NCBI GenBank assembly: GCA_028280635.1
Contig: JANQLM010000102.1
Coordinates: forward strand, 1-45,085
DNA from: Halieaceae bacterium
GTDB lineage: Bacteria; Pseudomonadota; Gammaproteobacteria; Pseudomonadales; Halieaceae
Reading direction: 5' to 3'
Length of the DNA: 45,085 bases
Both the position numbers and the translations under genes were made by a program. Below are positions 1-9,147 of this stretch, piece after piece (the first letter of the stretch is position 1; each line of letters starts with the position of its first letter). The notes under the pieces are model-generated. The model was not told the DNA's origin, did no database searches, and was given only the letters and a program-made list of their open reading frames with translations.

Positions 1-1314
1 CAGGCAGCATTCCTGGATATCGGTGAGGAGCGCACCAGCTTCATCCATGTCAACGACATCTACCCGCTGGGCCAGGATGGCCTCGAAATTCGCGGTGCCG
101 CCGAGGACATTCGCGAGCAACTGCGCGAGGGCCAGGAGGTGATGGTGCAGGTCATCAAGGAGCCCCTGGGAAGCAAGGGTGCGCGCCTGACCACACAGCT
201 CTCCCTGTCGTCCCGCTACCTGGTCTATATGCCGCGTACGCCGCATATCGGGATTTCGCAGCAGATTGAAGACGACGACGAGCGCTCCCGGCTGCGCTCC
301 CTGCTCGATGAGGCCGCGGCGGCCCAGGCCATGGGTGAGGGCGGCTATATCCTGCGCACCGCTGCGGAAGGCATTGGCCGTGAAGAACTGGAAGCTGACC
401 TCCGGTTCCTGAAGCGGCTGTGGGCGGTGGTCAGCCGCCGCGGGTCGGAGCAGCAGGCGCCCGCCCGCCTGTTCGAGGACTGGCAGCTCTACCAGCGCTC
501 AGTGCGTGACCTGGCGCGGCCGGGGCTAGAGCGCATCCGGGTGGACAGCGAGGAGGCTTACCAGCGGCTGCGCGATTTCTGCGAGGACTACGTGCCCGAG
601 CTGGCGCCATTGCTGGAGCATTACCAGGGCACACGTCCGCTGTTTGACGTCTACGGCGTGGAAGATGAGATTGGGCGGGCGCTGGAGCGCAAGGTGCCGC
701 TCAAGTCCGGCGGCTACCTGATCATCGACCAGACCGAGGCGATGAGCACGATCGATGTGAATACCGGTGGTTTCGTGGGGCGCAGCAACCAGGAAGAAAC
801 GGTCTACAAGACCAACCTCGAGGCTGTCACGGCGCTGGCGCGGCACATTCGGCTGCGCAATCTGGGCGGCATTATCATCATCGATTTTATCGACATGCGT
901 GATGCGGAGCACCGGCGTCAGGTGTTTCGCGCCCTGGAAAAGGCGATGGTGCGAGACCGGGCGCGGACTGTGATCACCGGTGTGTCCGAACTGGGCCTGG
1001 TGGAGATGACTCGCAAGCGCACTCGCGACAGTCTTTCCCATGTGCTGTGCGAAGACTGCCCGGCCTGCGGCGGGCGTGGCAGCCTGAAGTCGGCGCAAAC
1101 CGTGTGCTACGAGATTTTCCGCGACATCCTCAGGGAAGCGCGGGCCTACGATGCGGACACCCTGATGGTGCGCGCCTGCCAGGAAGTGGTGGATCGCCTG
1201 CTGGACGAGGATTCGGCGACGGTGGCTGACCTGGAAGCGCTGGCGGGTAAATCCCTGCAGTTCCAGGTTGAGCCGATGTACAGCCGGGAACAGTTCGACA
1301 TTATACTGCTCTAA
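1..1314 (+). CDS. rng: Ribonuclease G, 5'-truncated by the window edge
   Basis: RNase E/G family endoribonuclease, acting in 16S rRNA 5' maturation and mRNA decay in the cytoplasm. The open frame continues from base 1, so about 50 N-terminal residues lie outside the window; 437 residues are visible. The fragment begins in the S1-like RNA-binding region (QAAFLDIGEERTSFIHV). The two metal-binding aspartates of the DNase I-like core are D252 (in IDVNTGG) and D295 (in IIDFIDM), 43 residues apart as in RNase E. A Zn-link motif follows (CPACGGRG, C353 and C356). It lacks the long C-terminal degradosome scaffold of RNase E, so it is RNase G. yhdP follows 56 bp downstream on the same strand, the usual gammaproteobacterial order. 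Confidence 0.95.
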   Translation, partial: QAAFLDIGEERTSFIHVNDIYPLGQDGLEIRGAAEDIREQLREGQEVMVQVIKEPLGSKGARLTTQLSLSSRYLVYMPRTPHIGISQQIEDDDERSRLRSLLDEAAAAQAMGEGGYILRTAAEGIGREELEADLRFLKRLWAVVSRRGSEQQAPARLFEDWQLYQRSVRDLARPGLERIRVDSEEAYQRLRDFCEDYVPELAPLLEHYQGTRPLFDVYGVEDEIGRALERKVPLKSGGYLIIDQTEAMSTIDVNTGGFVGRSNQEETVYKTNLEAVTALARHIRLRNLGGIIIIDFIDMRDAEHRRQVFRALEKAMVRDRARTVITGVSELGLVEMTRKRTRDSLSHVLCEDCPACGGRGSLKSAQTVCYEIFRDILREARAYDADTLMVRACQEVVDRLLDEDSATVADLEALAGKSLQFQVEPMYSREQFDIILL

Positions 1315-1370
1315 GGTTTGTATCGCGCCGAGTCAGCTTTACCGGCGCAGGAATCGGTTTTAACGTAAAC

Positions 1371-4300
1371 GTGCTGCAACGGCTCACTACATGGCTCTGG
1401 TCACTGATCGTACTGCTTATCGTCCTGCTGGCGGTTTACAGCAGTGCAGGCCGGCTGCTGATGGGCAATGTGGGGCAGTACCAGGGCCAGATCCTCGAGG
1501 CCGCCAACCAGCGCCTGCCGTTTACCCTGGAGATAGACAGCCTCAGCGGTAGCTGGCGCTCTCTGTCCCCGCGGCTGGAGGCTCGCGGCCTTCGAATTCT
1601 CGGTGATGATCCGCATGCGCCGGTAGGCCTTGAGTTCAACAGCCTGTTCCTGGAACTGGACGTCTTTGACACCCTGCGCAGTATGTCGCCGCGGCTGTTT
1701 GCCCTGACGGCCCGTGGTGGGCGCATTCACGTGGACGTGGGCGCTGACGGCCAGTTGTCCATTGCCGGTATCCCCGGGGGCAACCAGGGCAATCTCACCA
1801 CCACCCTCAACGAGTTCATTTTCAATGCCGAGGAGCTCACGCTCGATGAGCTGGCGCTGGAGCTGGACCGCGACGCCGTCACCCGGGTGTCCTTCGTGCA
1901 GGCAGAGTTGCAAAGGGATAGTGATTTCCGCCGCGTGCAGCTAAGCCTGCGGGCGCCGGACCGGGATGCCTGGTTCAGGCTGACCGCGGAGGGCAACGGC
2001 AGTCTGACTGACTTCCGCAGTTTCAGCGGGCTGTTTCACCTGAAGTCCCAGTTGGGAGACCTGGCGCTGTTCGATGACCTGTTGGCACTGGCAGATCTGG
2101 AGCCGCTGTCGGGCCGGGTGGAGAACGACCTCTGGCTGAAGCTGGAAAAGGGCAAGGTGCAGCTTGCCAACCGGCTGGCGGGCGAGTCGGTGACGCTCAG
2201 ACAGCGGGATTCCGAGGCCAAACCCTGGAACTTTGAGCGCCTGGGCGTGACGGCGGCAGCGGACTACAGGGACCAGGCCTGGGATTTTCGTGCCCGGGAC
2301 CTGGAGCTGATTGGCGCCGGGCGCTCGGTGGTGATACCCAGCCTGACCGGCCGCTATGGCGGCGGTGATATCACCCTGCGCCTGGCAGACGTGGAACTGG
2401 GAACGCTGTCGGAGTACCTGGAGGGCGCCGGCCTGTTGCCCGCCACGGCCCAGGACGTGTTGTCGCGCCTGTCCCCTAAGGGCGAGCTGGAGCAGGTGGA
2501 GTTCAGTGTGCGCGACATCATGGACACGGGGCGCGACTGGCGGCTTTCGACCAACTTCCGGGGTATTGATGTGGAGCCCTGGCGCGGTGCCCCCGGGCTC
2601 AGCAATGCCTCGGGCTTTGCGGTGCTCAACAAGGATGGCGGTCGCGTGCAGCTGGCATCCTCGGAGTTTTCCATGGCCTTTCCGAAGGTGTTCCACAATC
2701 ACCTCGACTACCACTCCTTCAGCGCTGAGCTGCAATGGCGCGTAGATCCCGACGCCTTCCGCCTGCGCAGCGGGCCCTTTACGGCAGTTGCCGACGAGGG
2801 TGAGGTACGGGGGCTGTTCTCGCTCAAGCTGCCGCGGGTCGAAGCTCCCGCTGGAGCGGAAATGGACCTCATGGTCAGTCTGCGGGATACCGCGCCGGAG
2901 TATCGCCGCAAGTACCTGCCGTACAAGCTGAACCCTGCCTTGCTGGAATGGCTGGAGCCGAGCATCGGCGAGGGCCGAATCGCCGAGGGCGGTTTTATCT
3001 TCCGGGGCAGCCTGGTCCGGCACCCCCGGTATCGGACGATCCAGTTGTTCTTCGACGTGGAGGATACGCGCATCGACTACCACCCGCGCTGGCCGGCGGT
3101 GGAGGAATTCCTGGGGCTGGTGCTGATTGATGACGCCGATGTGGACGTCTACGCCCAGCGCGGACGCATGCTCGACTCCGACGCCCGCGATATTCGCGTG
3201 CATTTGCGCCAGGACCCTCAAAAGCAGCTACAACTCGCCCTCACGGCCTACCTGGAGGGCAGCGCCGCGGATGGGCTTGCCGTTGTCAATGACTCACCCC
3301 TGAGCGAAACCGTCGGTGACACCTTCCTGGACTGGACCCTGGACGGTGACCTGGAAGCCCGGCTGGCGCTGGCCATGAACCTCAGCGACAGCGCGGAAGA
3401 GCCTCGGGTCAACCTGGTGGCGGAATTGAGGGACGTCGATGTCGATATGGGTGATCTCGATCTCAATATCGACCGGGCGAGCACCATCCTCCACTACGAT
3501 TCCTGGAACGGGTTCCGCGCTGACAAAATGACCGGCACCCTATGGGGTCGACCCATTGCAGGGAGACTTGAGCAGGGCCGGCGTGGCGGCGAGCTGGCCG
3601 AACTGGACCTGGCCGTCAGCGGCCGCGCCAGCGCCCGCGACGTTCGCGACTGGCTGGACCTGGACGTGTTGGCGCTGGCAGAGGGAGAAACCGATGCCAC
3701 CGTGCACGTCAGGGTGCCCCCGGGCGGTTCAGCGCTGTTACAGGTGGACAGCGAACTGCGCGGCGTGTCCCTGGACCTGCCCTCGCCCTGGGCGAAGACG
3801 GCGGAAGAGGGGCGCGCCATGCAGTTGAGCATGCCGTTGGCGGCGGGCCCGAAGCGGGTGCAGATCGCCATGGATTCGGAGGCTTTCCTGGCCCTGGATC
3901 TCGGTGAAGAGGGTATAGACGGCGGTAGCCTTGGCTTCTCCGCGCCGCTGGCAGCCAGCGAACCCGGCCGCTTCCTGCTGGGTGGCCAGCTTGTCTACAT
4001 GGACTGGGACGAGTGGGACGGTTTCATCGAGCGCTATTTCCCTGGGGATGAAGCCGAACCCGTGGCGATTCTCACCTCACTGCGCGATCTTGAGATCGCC
4101 GAGCTGCAGCTGTTCGGCAAGCAGATTGATGAAGTTCGCCTCAATGGCAAGGAGTTCCCGGACCGCTGGGAGATCGATTTCGACACCGCCTGGGCAGCAG
4201 GGCGGGTTACGCTGCCTGAAGACCTGTCTACCGTGGACCTGGATTTCCAGCGCCTCGAGGTCGGCGGCTTCGCCGCCATGATGAATGCTGAAGAAGGATT

Positions 4301-5279
4301 GCCGGCCGACAGCTTCGAGTTTCCGCCGCTGACGGTGGCCATTGCCGATCTGCACGAGGCCGACGACCACTGGGGAGACCTGGCGTTTACCCTGCGCCAA
4401 AGTGGCGAAAACCTGCACTTTGAAAACGTCAAGGGCGAGATTCGACGCCTGCAACTGGGTCGCGACGCACCCATGCGGCTGGACTGGTTGCGCGGCGAAG
4501 AGGGGGAACGCACGCGTGTCCTGGGCACGCTCGATTTTGTGAATTTCGGCGAGGTGCTGGAGCAGTACCAGTACGAGCAGATTGTCGAAACCAATTCCGG
4601 CACTGTGGGACTTGAGCTCTCGTGGCCCGGCGGACCCACCGAGTTTGCACTGGCCGCAGCCGACGGCCGCATGACCCTGAACGTGCAGGAGGGGCGCTTC
4701 CTCAATACCTCCGGGGCCACCTCAGGCACCCTGCGGGTGGTCGCGATCCTCAATCTCACGGAGTTCATTAACAAGCTGAGCCTGGACCTGTCCCATGTCT
4801 ACAAGTCGGGCGTGCCCTTTGATTCCATCGAGGGTGAGTTGCTGTTCCGGGAAGGCCTGATCGATGTGCCGCGCATCGATGTGCGCGGCCGCGCCAGCCG
4901 CTTCCAGTTTGTCGGCCTGGCGGATGCGCGGGAGGCCACGGTTGACGGCGAACTGGTGGCAACCCTGCCGATCGCCAGCAACCTGCCCTGGATGTTTGCC
5001 CTGGTCAGCGGCCTCCCCGCAGCGGCGGGTGTGTATGTGATCAGCAAACTGTTTGACAAGCAGATGGATCGCTTCTCCAGTGCGGTGTACAGCGTGGATG
5101 GTGACTGGGGAGACCCGCAGGTGAACTTCCAGCGCATCTTCGACAACTCCGCCCGCGAACCTCGCAAGCTGCCGGTGGAGTCTACCGCGGGCGGGGATGG
5201 GCAGATACAGACCGCGGATGGAGCGGAGACTATTGAGCCGCCGGAGCCGGACGCCGCGGCGGAAGACCCGGAGACCTAG
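1371..5279 (+). CDS. yhdP: YhdP, AsmA-like envelope lipid-transport protein
   Basis: 1302-residue protein starting at GTG, close in size to E. coli YhdP (about 1270). A single N-terminal membrane segment (about residues 8-27, rich in L, I and V) is followed by a very long beta-rich periplasmic domain of repeated amphipathic strands, as in the AsmA/TamB/YhdP group thought to bridge the inner and outer membranes and carry phospholipids. A hydrophobic stretch near residues 1205-1230 precedes an acidic, Pro/Glu-rich tail. The rng-yhdP pairing supports the name; tldD, which usually follows, is absent. The stop overlaps the stop of convergent yjgA at the palindrome CTAG, leaving no room for a terminator between them. 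Confidence 0.93.
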   Translation: MLQRLTTWLWSLIVLLIVLLAVYSSAGRLLMGNVGQYQGQILEAANQRLPFTLEIDSLSGSWRSLSPRLEARGLRILGDDPHAPVGLEFNSLFLELDVFDTLRSMSPRLFALTARGGRIHVDVGADGQLSIAGIPGGNQGNLTTTLNEFIFNAEELTLDELALELDRDAVTRVSFVQAELQRDSDFRRVQLSLRAPDRDAWFRLTAEGNGSLTDFRSFSGLFHLKSQLGDLALFDDLLALADLEPLSGRVENDLWLKLEKGKVQLANRLAGESVTLRQRDSEAKPWNFERLGVTAAADYRDQAWDFRARDLELIGAGRSVVIPSLTGRYGGGDITLRLADVELGTLSEYLEGAGLLPATAQDVLSRLSPKGELEQVEFSVRDIMDTGRDWRLSTNFRGIDVEPWRGAPGLSNASGFAVLNKDGGRVQLASSEFSMAFPKVFHNHLDYHSFSAELQWRVDPDAFRLRSGPFTAVADEGEVRGLFSLKLPRVEAPAGAEMDLMVSLRDTAPEYRRKYLPYKLNPALLEWLEPSIGEGRIAEGGFIFRGSLVRHPRYRTIQLFFDVEDTRIDYHPRWPAVEEFLGLVLIDDADVDVYAQRGRMLDSDARDIRVHLRQDPQKQLQLALTAYLEGSAADGLAVVNDSPLSETVGDTFLDWTLDGDLEARLALAMNLSDSAEEPRVNLVAELRDVDVDMGDLDLNIDRASTILHYDSWNGFRADKMTGTLWGRPIAGRLEQGRRGGELAELDLAVSGRASARDVRDWLDLDVLALAEGETDATVHVRVPPGGSALLQVDSELRGVSLDLPSPWAKTAEEGRAMQLSMPLAAGPKRVQIAMDSEAFLALDLGEEGIDGGSLGFSAPLAASEPGRFLLGGQLVYMDWDEWDGFIERYFPGDEAEPVAILTSLRDLEIAELQLFGKQIDEVRLNGKEFPDRWEIDFDTAWAAGRVTLPEDLSTVDLDFQRLEVGGFAAMMNAEEGLPADSFEFPPLTVAIADLHEADDHWGDLAFTLRQSGENLHFENVKGEIRRLQLGRDAPMRLDWLRGEEGERTRVLGTLDFVNFGEVLEQYQYEQIVETNSGTVGLELSWPGGPTEFALAAADGRMTLNVQEGRFLNTSGATSGTLRVVAILNLTEFINKLSLDLSHVYKSGVPFDSIEGELLFREGLIDVPRIDVRGRASRFQFVGLADAREATVDGELVATLPIASNLPWMFALVSGLPAAAGVYVISKLFDKQMDRFSSAVYSVDGDWGDPQVNFQRIFDNSAREPRKLPVESTAGGDGQIQTADGAETIEPPEPDAAAEDPET

Positions 5280-5800
5280 TTCTCACCGATCATTTCGCGC
5301 AGGTAGCGAAACAGCTTGCGGCTGGCGGCGGGCGGTTTACCGGTGTCGGTTTCCTTGCGGTGCTGGCGAATCAACTGGCGCAGCAGTTGGCGATCGGCGC
5401 CGGGGTGTTCTTCCAGCAGGGCCTGGATGGCCGGGTCACCCTCTCGCAGCAGGCGCTCGCGCCACTGTTCGAGAACGTGAAAGGCCGCGGCGTTGCCGCG
5501 ACGCTGCTGGTGGAGGGCATCGAGAGCCTGCTGGATAGGCGCCGGGTCCACACTTCGCATCAACTTGCCGAGGTATTGCAGATGTCGCCGTCGGGCGCTG
5601 TTGCTGCGAATGCCGCGCGCCTCGAGAATCACCTCCCGCACCCGGTCGTCTTCAATCGGCATGCGCGCCAGCTCCTTGTCACTGAGCTCGACCAGGGTTT
5701 GCCCGAGCTTTTGCAGCGCGGTCATCTGGCGCTTGAGCGCGCTCTTGCTGGGCGCGACTTGCTCGAAACCCTCCTCGTAGTCGTCTTCAAAGTCGTCCAC
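5276..5800 (-). CDS. yjgA: YjgA/DarP (DUF615) ribosome-associated protein
   Basis: 174-residue DUF615 protein; the E. coli homologue binds late 50S ribosomal precursors. The GTG at 5800 was chosen because it opens an acidic leader (VDDFEDDYEEG) followed by the conserved SKSALKRQ segment, as in other YjgA proteins. The open frame runs further upstream, but that part is inside mgtE and has no family resemblance. Conserved segments include RRRHLQYLGKLMR, the DADRQ-like GADRQLLRQLIR and the C-terminal RKLFRYLRE. mgtE ends at 5806, only 5 bases upstream, so the two are probably co-transcribed. Confidence 0.88.
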   Translation of the reverse strand: MDDFEDDYEEGFEQVAPSKSALKRQMTALQKLGQTLVELSDKELARMPIEDDRVREVILEARGIRSNSARRRHLQYLGKLMRSVDPAPIQQALDALHQQRRGNAAAFHVLEQWRERLLREGDPAIQALLEEHPGADRQLLRQLIRQHRKETDTGKPPAASRKLFRYLREMIGEN

Positions 5801-5805
5801 GGCGA

Positions 5806-7164
5806 TTACCCGTACACCAGGGTGGCCAGCCCCAGGAATGACATGAATCCCACCACGTCGGTGACGGTAGTGAGCACGACGCCACCGGCCAGGGCGGGAT
5901 CGATGCTGTAGCGTTTCATCAACAGCGGGATCAGGGTGCCGGCGACACCCGCGGTGACCAGGTTGATGACCATGGCGGCGGCAATGATTGCACCGATCTG
6001 CCAGTCCTTGAACCACAGCGAGGCGGCCAGCGCCACCACGACGGACCACAGCAGCCCGTTGAGCACCCCGACCAGGAACTCACGATTGAGCAACCAGCGC
6101 TGGTTGCTGAAGCCAATCTGGCCAAGGGCAATGCCCCGCACCATGACAGTCAGGGTCTGGGTGCCGGCAATACCGCCCATGCTGGCGACTATGGGCATCA
6201 GTACCGCCAGCGCCACCACCTTGTCGATGGTGCCCTGGAACAGATTGATAACTGAGGCGGCGATAAAGGCGGTGGCAAGGTTGATACCCAGCCACACCGC
6301 GCGGCGCGGAGTAGTCTTGAGCACCGGCGCGAATGTGTCTTCGTCTTCGTCCAGGCCGGCCATACTCATCAGCGAGTGTTCGGCCTCTTCCCGTATCACG
6401 TACACCACATCGTCGATGGTAATCCGGCCCAGCAGTCGTCCGCTGTCGTCGACCACCGGTGCCGACACCCAGCCATTGCGCTCAAACAGCTGGCTGACCT
6501 CCGTGGCCTCCATCTCAGCGGGTATTGCCTCCACCTCGGTATCCATCATTTCGCGCACGGTAGCGGCGGGGTCGGCCACCAGCAGCCGCCGCAAGGGCAG
6601 CACCCCCAGCAGCATGTCCGAGCGGTTCACCACGATCAGGCTGTCAGTCATGGCCGGCAGCTCTTCGTGGCGGCGCAGGTAGCGCAGTACAACGTCCGCC
6701 GTGTGGCGGGCGCGCACGGTAATGGTGTCGGTATTCATCAGGCCGCCGGCGGTGTTTTCCGGGTAGTCCAGGACCTGCTCCACCCGGGCACGGTCCTGCT
6801 CATCCATGACCCGCAGTACTTCCTGTAGCACTTTTTCCGGCAGCCGCTGCAGGATATCGGCGACGTCGTCGGGCTCCAGGCCCTCAGTGGCGGCGGCTAC
6901 CTCGGTGGCGTCCATGCTGCGCAGGAACTGTGACTGCAACTCGTCACCCAGCTCCTGCAGAATCTCGCCCTCATCCTGCTCGTCCACCAGCTGCCACAGC
7001 ACCGCCCGCGTGGGTGGTGGCGAAGATTCCAGGAGTCGTGCGATATCGGTGGCCGGCAGGGCATTGAGCATATGCCGGACGTTGACGAAGGTGCCGCTGC
7101 CCAGCGCCCGGGTCAGCTCGTCAAGCTGGGCCTGGGTGCGATTGGTCTCGACGGCCTGGCCCAC
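5806..7164 (-). CDS. mgtE: MgtE-family magnesium transporter
   Basis: 452-residue MgtE-type Mg2+ channel/transporter of the inner membrane. Domain order is an N-terminal superhelical domain (about 20-130), a CBS pair (about 135-260) that senses cytosolic Mg2+, and a five-helix membrane domain (about 285-452). The last helix carries the family's pore aspartate in TTVTDVVGF. GTG start at 7164; an in-frame TGA lies just upstream. npr ends 44 bases upstream on the same strand, so mgtE may be the tail of the rpoN-npr operon. No M-box riboswitch can be placed in that short gap. Confidence 0.93.
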   Translation of the reverse strand: MGQAVETNRTQAQLDELTRALGSGTFVNVRHMLNALPATDIARLLESSPPPTRAVLWQLVDEQDEGEILQELGDELQSQFLRSMDATEVAAATEGLEPDDVADILQRLPEKVLQEVLRVMDEQDRARVEQVLDYPENTAGGLMNTDTITVRARHTADVVLRYLRRHEELPAMTDSLIVVNRSDMLLGVLPLRRLLVADPAATVREMMDTEVEAIPAEMEATEVSQLFERNGWVSAPVVDDSGRLLGRITIDDVVYVIREEAEHSLMSMAGLDEDEDTFAPVLKTTPRRAVWLGINLATAFIAASVINLFQGTIDKVVALAVLMPIVASMGGIAGTQTLTVMVRGIALGQIGFSNQRWLLNREFLVGVLNGLLWSVVVALAASLWFKDWQIGAIIAAAMVINLVTAGVAGTLIPLLMKRYSIDPALAGGVVLTTVTDVVGFMSFLGLATLVYG

Positions 7165-7208
7165 CTGGATTCAGGCCCCGGTGTGGAGCAAGCAGCGCCG
7201 GGAGGGCA

Positions 7209-7478
7209 TTACTCGCCCTCGTCGAAGCGGTTCTCGATGAGCTGCGTGATGGCGGCCAGCGCCTCCTCTTCGTCCCCGCCGTCTATTTCCAGGGCAAGCT
7301 CCGTGCCCTTGCCAGCAGCCAGCATCATGATGGACATAATGCTCTTGCCGTCGACCATCTTGCCCTCCTGGCCGACCTGGATGGAACTGGAAAAGGAGGC
7401 GGCGCAGCTGACGAACTTCGCTGCCGCGCGCGCGTGTAAACCCAGCTTGTTGATTATTGTAATTTTCTGCCGGAGCAT
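7209..7478 (-). CDS. ptsO: NPr, HPr-like phosphocarrier of the nitrogen PTS
   Basis: 89-residue HPr-family protein. His15 in NKLGLHARAA is the phosphorylated residue, and the GKSIMSIMMLAA segment is the usual regulatory-serine region. It relays phosphate from EI-Ntr to EIIA-Ntr (PtsN), which is encoded two genes upstream. The start ATG at 7478 is 2 bases after the rapZ stop, so translation is probably coupled. A longer open frame reaching 7613 overlaps rapZ and adds no family-like sequence. Confidence 0.93.
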   Translation of the reverse strand: MLRQKITIINKLGLHARAAAKFVSCAASFSSSIQVGQEGKMVDGKSIMSIMMLAAGKGTELALEIDGGDEEEALAAITQLIENRFDEGE

Positions 7479-7480
7479 GC

Positions 7481-8359
7481 TCAGCCCTGGTTGTGGCCAT
7501 CGGCCTGGCCCTGCAATTCGCGGTGCCTGAGGTTGGCCTCCGGATAGTCCTGCCGGAAGCGTCGGTAGAGTTTTTCTGCGAGATATACTGACCGATGTTG
7601 GCCACCCGTACAACCGAGGGCAACTGTGATGTAACTGCGGTTGCTATCGCGGTAGCGCGGTAGCCAGTTGTCCAGAAAGCTGGAGATCTCTTCAAACATA
7701 TCCGTGGCCAGCGACTGCTGCTCGAGGAACTCAACAACTTCCGGGTCGCGCCCGGTCTTCAGGCGCAGGGCCTTCTCCCAGTGCGGGTTGGGCAGGATAC
7801 GTACGTCGAACACCAGGTCTGCGTCGGCGGGCACGCCGCGTTTGAAACCGAAGGATTGGAAAAGCACCGAAATCTCACCGGACTGTGACCCCACCAGCCG
7901 TTCCCTGATGGCCGAACGCAGCTCGTAGATTGTCATCTGGCTGGTATCAATCACCAGCGAGGCGGCGCTGGCGATGGGCTCAAGTATCTCCCGTTCCCTG
8001 GCGATCGCATCGGCCAGCGGCGTGTCATCAGAACTCAGGGGGTGGCGGCGCCGTGTTTCGCTGAAGCGTTTGATGAGGCTCGCGTCCTCAGCGTCCAGGA
8101 ACAGGATATCCATATTCACGTCGCCAGGCAGTTCCGCCAGCAGATTGGAGAAATGGGTGAGATCCACGTGGGCATTGCGCGCGTCAATGCACACCGCCAG
8201 GCCGGCGGGAGATAGAGGTTCGGAGTGGGCGCGCTCCACCAGCGCCGGCAACAGGGTGGCGGGCAAGTTGTCGATGCAGTAAAAGCCTTCGTCCTCGAGC
8301 TGGTGCAGGGCGGTGCTCTTGCCCGACCCCGATCGACCGCTGATGATCACCAGGCGCAC
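7481..8359 (-). CDS. rapZ: RapZ, RNase adapter / nucleotide-binding protein
   Basis: 292-residue RapZ/YvcJ family protein. The N-terminal P-loop is GRSGSGKS (residues 8-15). The C-terminal half contains the conserved LGCTGGQHRS segment, matching the domain that binds glucosamine-6-phosphate and presents GlmZ-type sRNA to RNase E in E. coli. It lies between ptsN and npr, the standard place in this operon. Confidence 0.94.
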   Translation of the reverse strand: MRLVIISGRSGSGKSTALHQLEDEGFYCIDNLPATLLPALVERAHSEPLSPAGLAVCIDARNAHVDLTHFSNLLAELPGDVNMDILFLDAEDASLIKRFSETRRRHPLSSDDTPLADAIAREREILEPIASAASLVIDTSQMTIYELRSAIRERLVGSQSGEISVLFQSFGFKRGVPADADLVFDVRILPNPHWEKALRLKTGRDPEVVEFLEQQSLATDMFEEISSFLDNWLPRYRDSNRSYITVALGCTGGQHRSVYLAEKLYRRFRQDYPEANLRHRELQGQADGHNQG

Positions 8360-8365
8360 GGAGGC

Positions 8366-8824
8366 CTAGTGCCCGAAGCTCACCGCGGCGCTGTAGAGCG
8401 CTTCGTCGCTCCCGGCGTCGCGCAGCGCGTCACAGAATCTGACCTGGCTCAGCAACTGGGCGAGGCCGGCCAGAATGTCCAGGTGTTCCTGGGTGGCCTC
8501 TTCGGGCACGATCAGAACGAACACGATATCGACCAGTTGCCCGTCACTGGCGTCGAAATCCACCGGCTGCTCGAGGGTGATCAGGCATCCCAGGGACTGC
8601 CGGCAACCACTCAGGCGGCAGTGGGGAATGGCGATGCCGTCGCCCAGCGCCGTGCTGCCCAGCTTCTCCCGGGCAAGCAGGTTGTTGTAAAGCTCTGCGG
8701 CATCCAGCGCGCTCTTGCGCTCAGTAATGAGCGTGGAGGCGGTTTCGATGACTTTTTTCTTGCTGGTGCCGGCGAGCGCGCAGAACGTCAGCGCCGGGTC
8801 CAGGAGCTTGTCGAGCTGGAACAT
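8366..8824 (-). CDS. ptsN: EIIA-Ntr, PtsN
   Basis: 152-residue PTS EIIA type-2 domain. The phospho-accepting histidine is His68 in GDGIAIPHCR. The protein has a regulatory role (K+ homeostasis, nitrogen and envelope-stress links), not sugar transport. The start ATG overlaps the hpf stop by one base (TGATG), indicating coupled translation. rapZ follows after 6 bases. Confidence 0.94.
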   Translation of the reverse strand: MFQLDKLLDPALTFCALAGTSKKKVIETASTLITERKSALDAAELYNNLLAREKLGSTALGDGIAIPHCRLSGCRQSLGCLITLEQPVDFDASDGQLVDIVFVLIVPEEATQEHLDILAGLAQLLSQVRFCDALRDAGSDEALYSAAVSFGH

Positions 8825-9111
8825 CAGTGGCCGCGTATCTTTTCCTTGTGCTTGATGAGCTGTCGGTCGAGCTTGTCAGCCAGCATATCAATGGCGGCGT
8901 ACATGTCTTCAGATTCCGCGTTGGCGAAGATGTCTGCACCGGAAACGTGCACGGTCGCCTCCGCTTTCTGCACGAGCTTTTCCACAATCAGGGTCACATC
9001 GGTATTGGTGATCTGGTCAAAATGTCGCTGCAGCCGATCGAACTTGGTGAGCACGTATTCCCGCAGCGCGGGCGTTACTTCTACATGGTGACCGCTGATT
9101 GTGATTTGCAT
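8824..9111 (-). CDS. hpf: Ribosome hibernation promoting factor (short form)
   Basis: 95-residue short-type HPF/YfiA protein. It begins MQITISGHHVEVTPALREYV and contains the conserved ADIFANAESEDMYAAIDML segment. The short form lacks the C-terminal dimerisation domain of long HPF and acts on the 30S decoding region in stationary phase. It lies 36 bases downstream of rpoN in the usual order. Confidence 0.93.
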   Translation of the reverse strand: MQITISGHHVEVTPALREYVLTKFDRLQRHFDQITNTDVTLIVEKLVQKAEATVHVSGADIFANAESEDMYAAIDMLADKLDRQLIKHKEKIRGH

Positions 9112-9147
9112 ATGTCGCTCCTGTTACGCATGCGCGCCGACCTGTTC

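Noticed and set aside
1941-3221. 426-codon minus-strand frame inside yhdP
   Set aside because: Antisense to a well-supported gene; its composition (Q, H, R and P-rich) is typical of shadow frames in GC-rich DNA.
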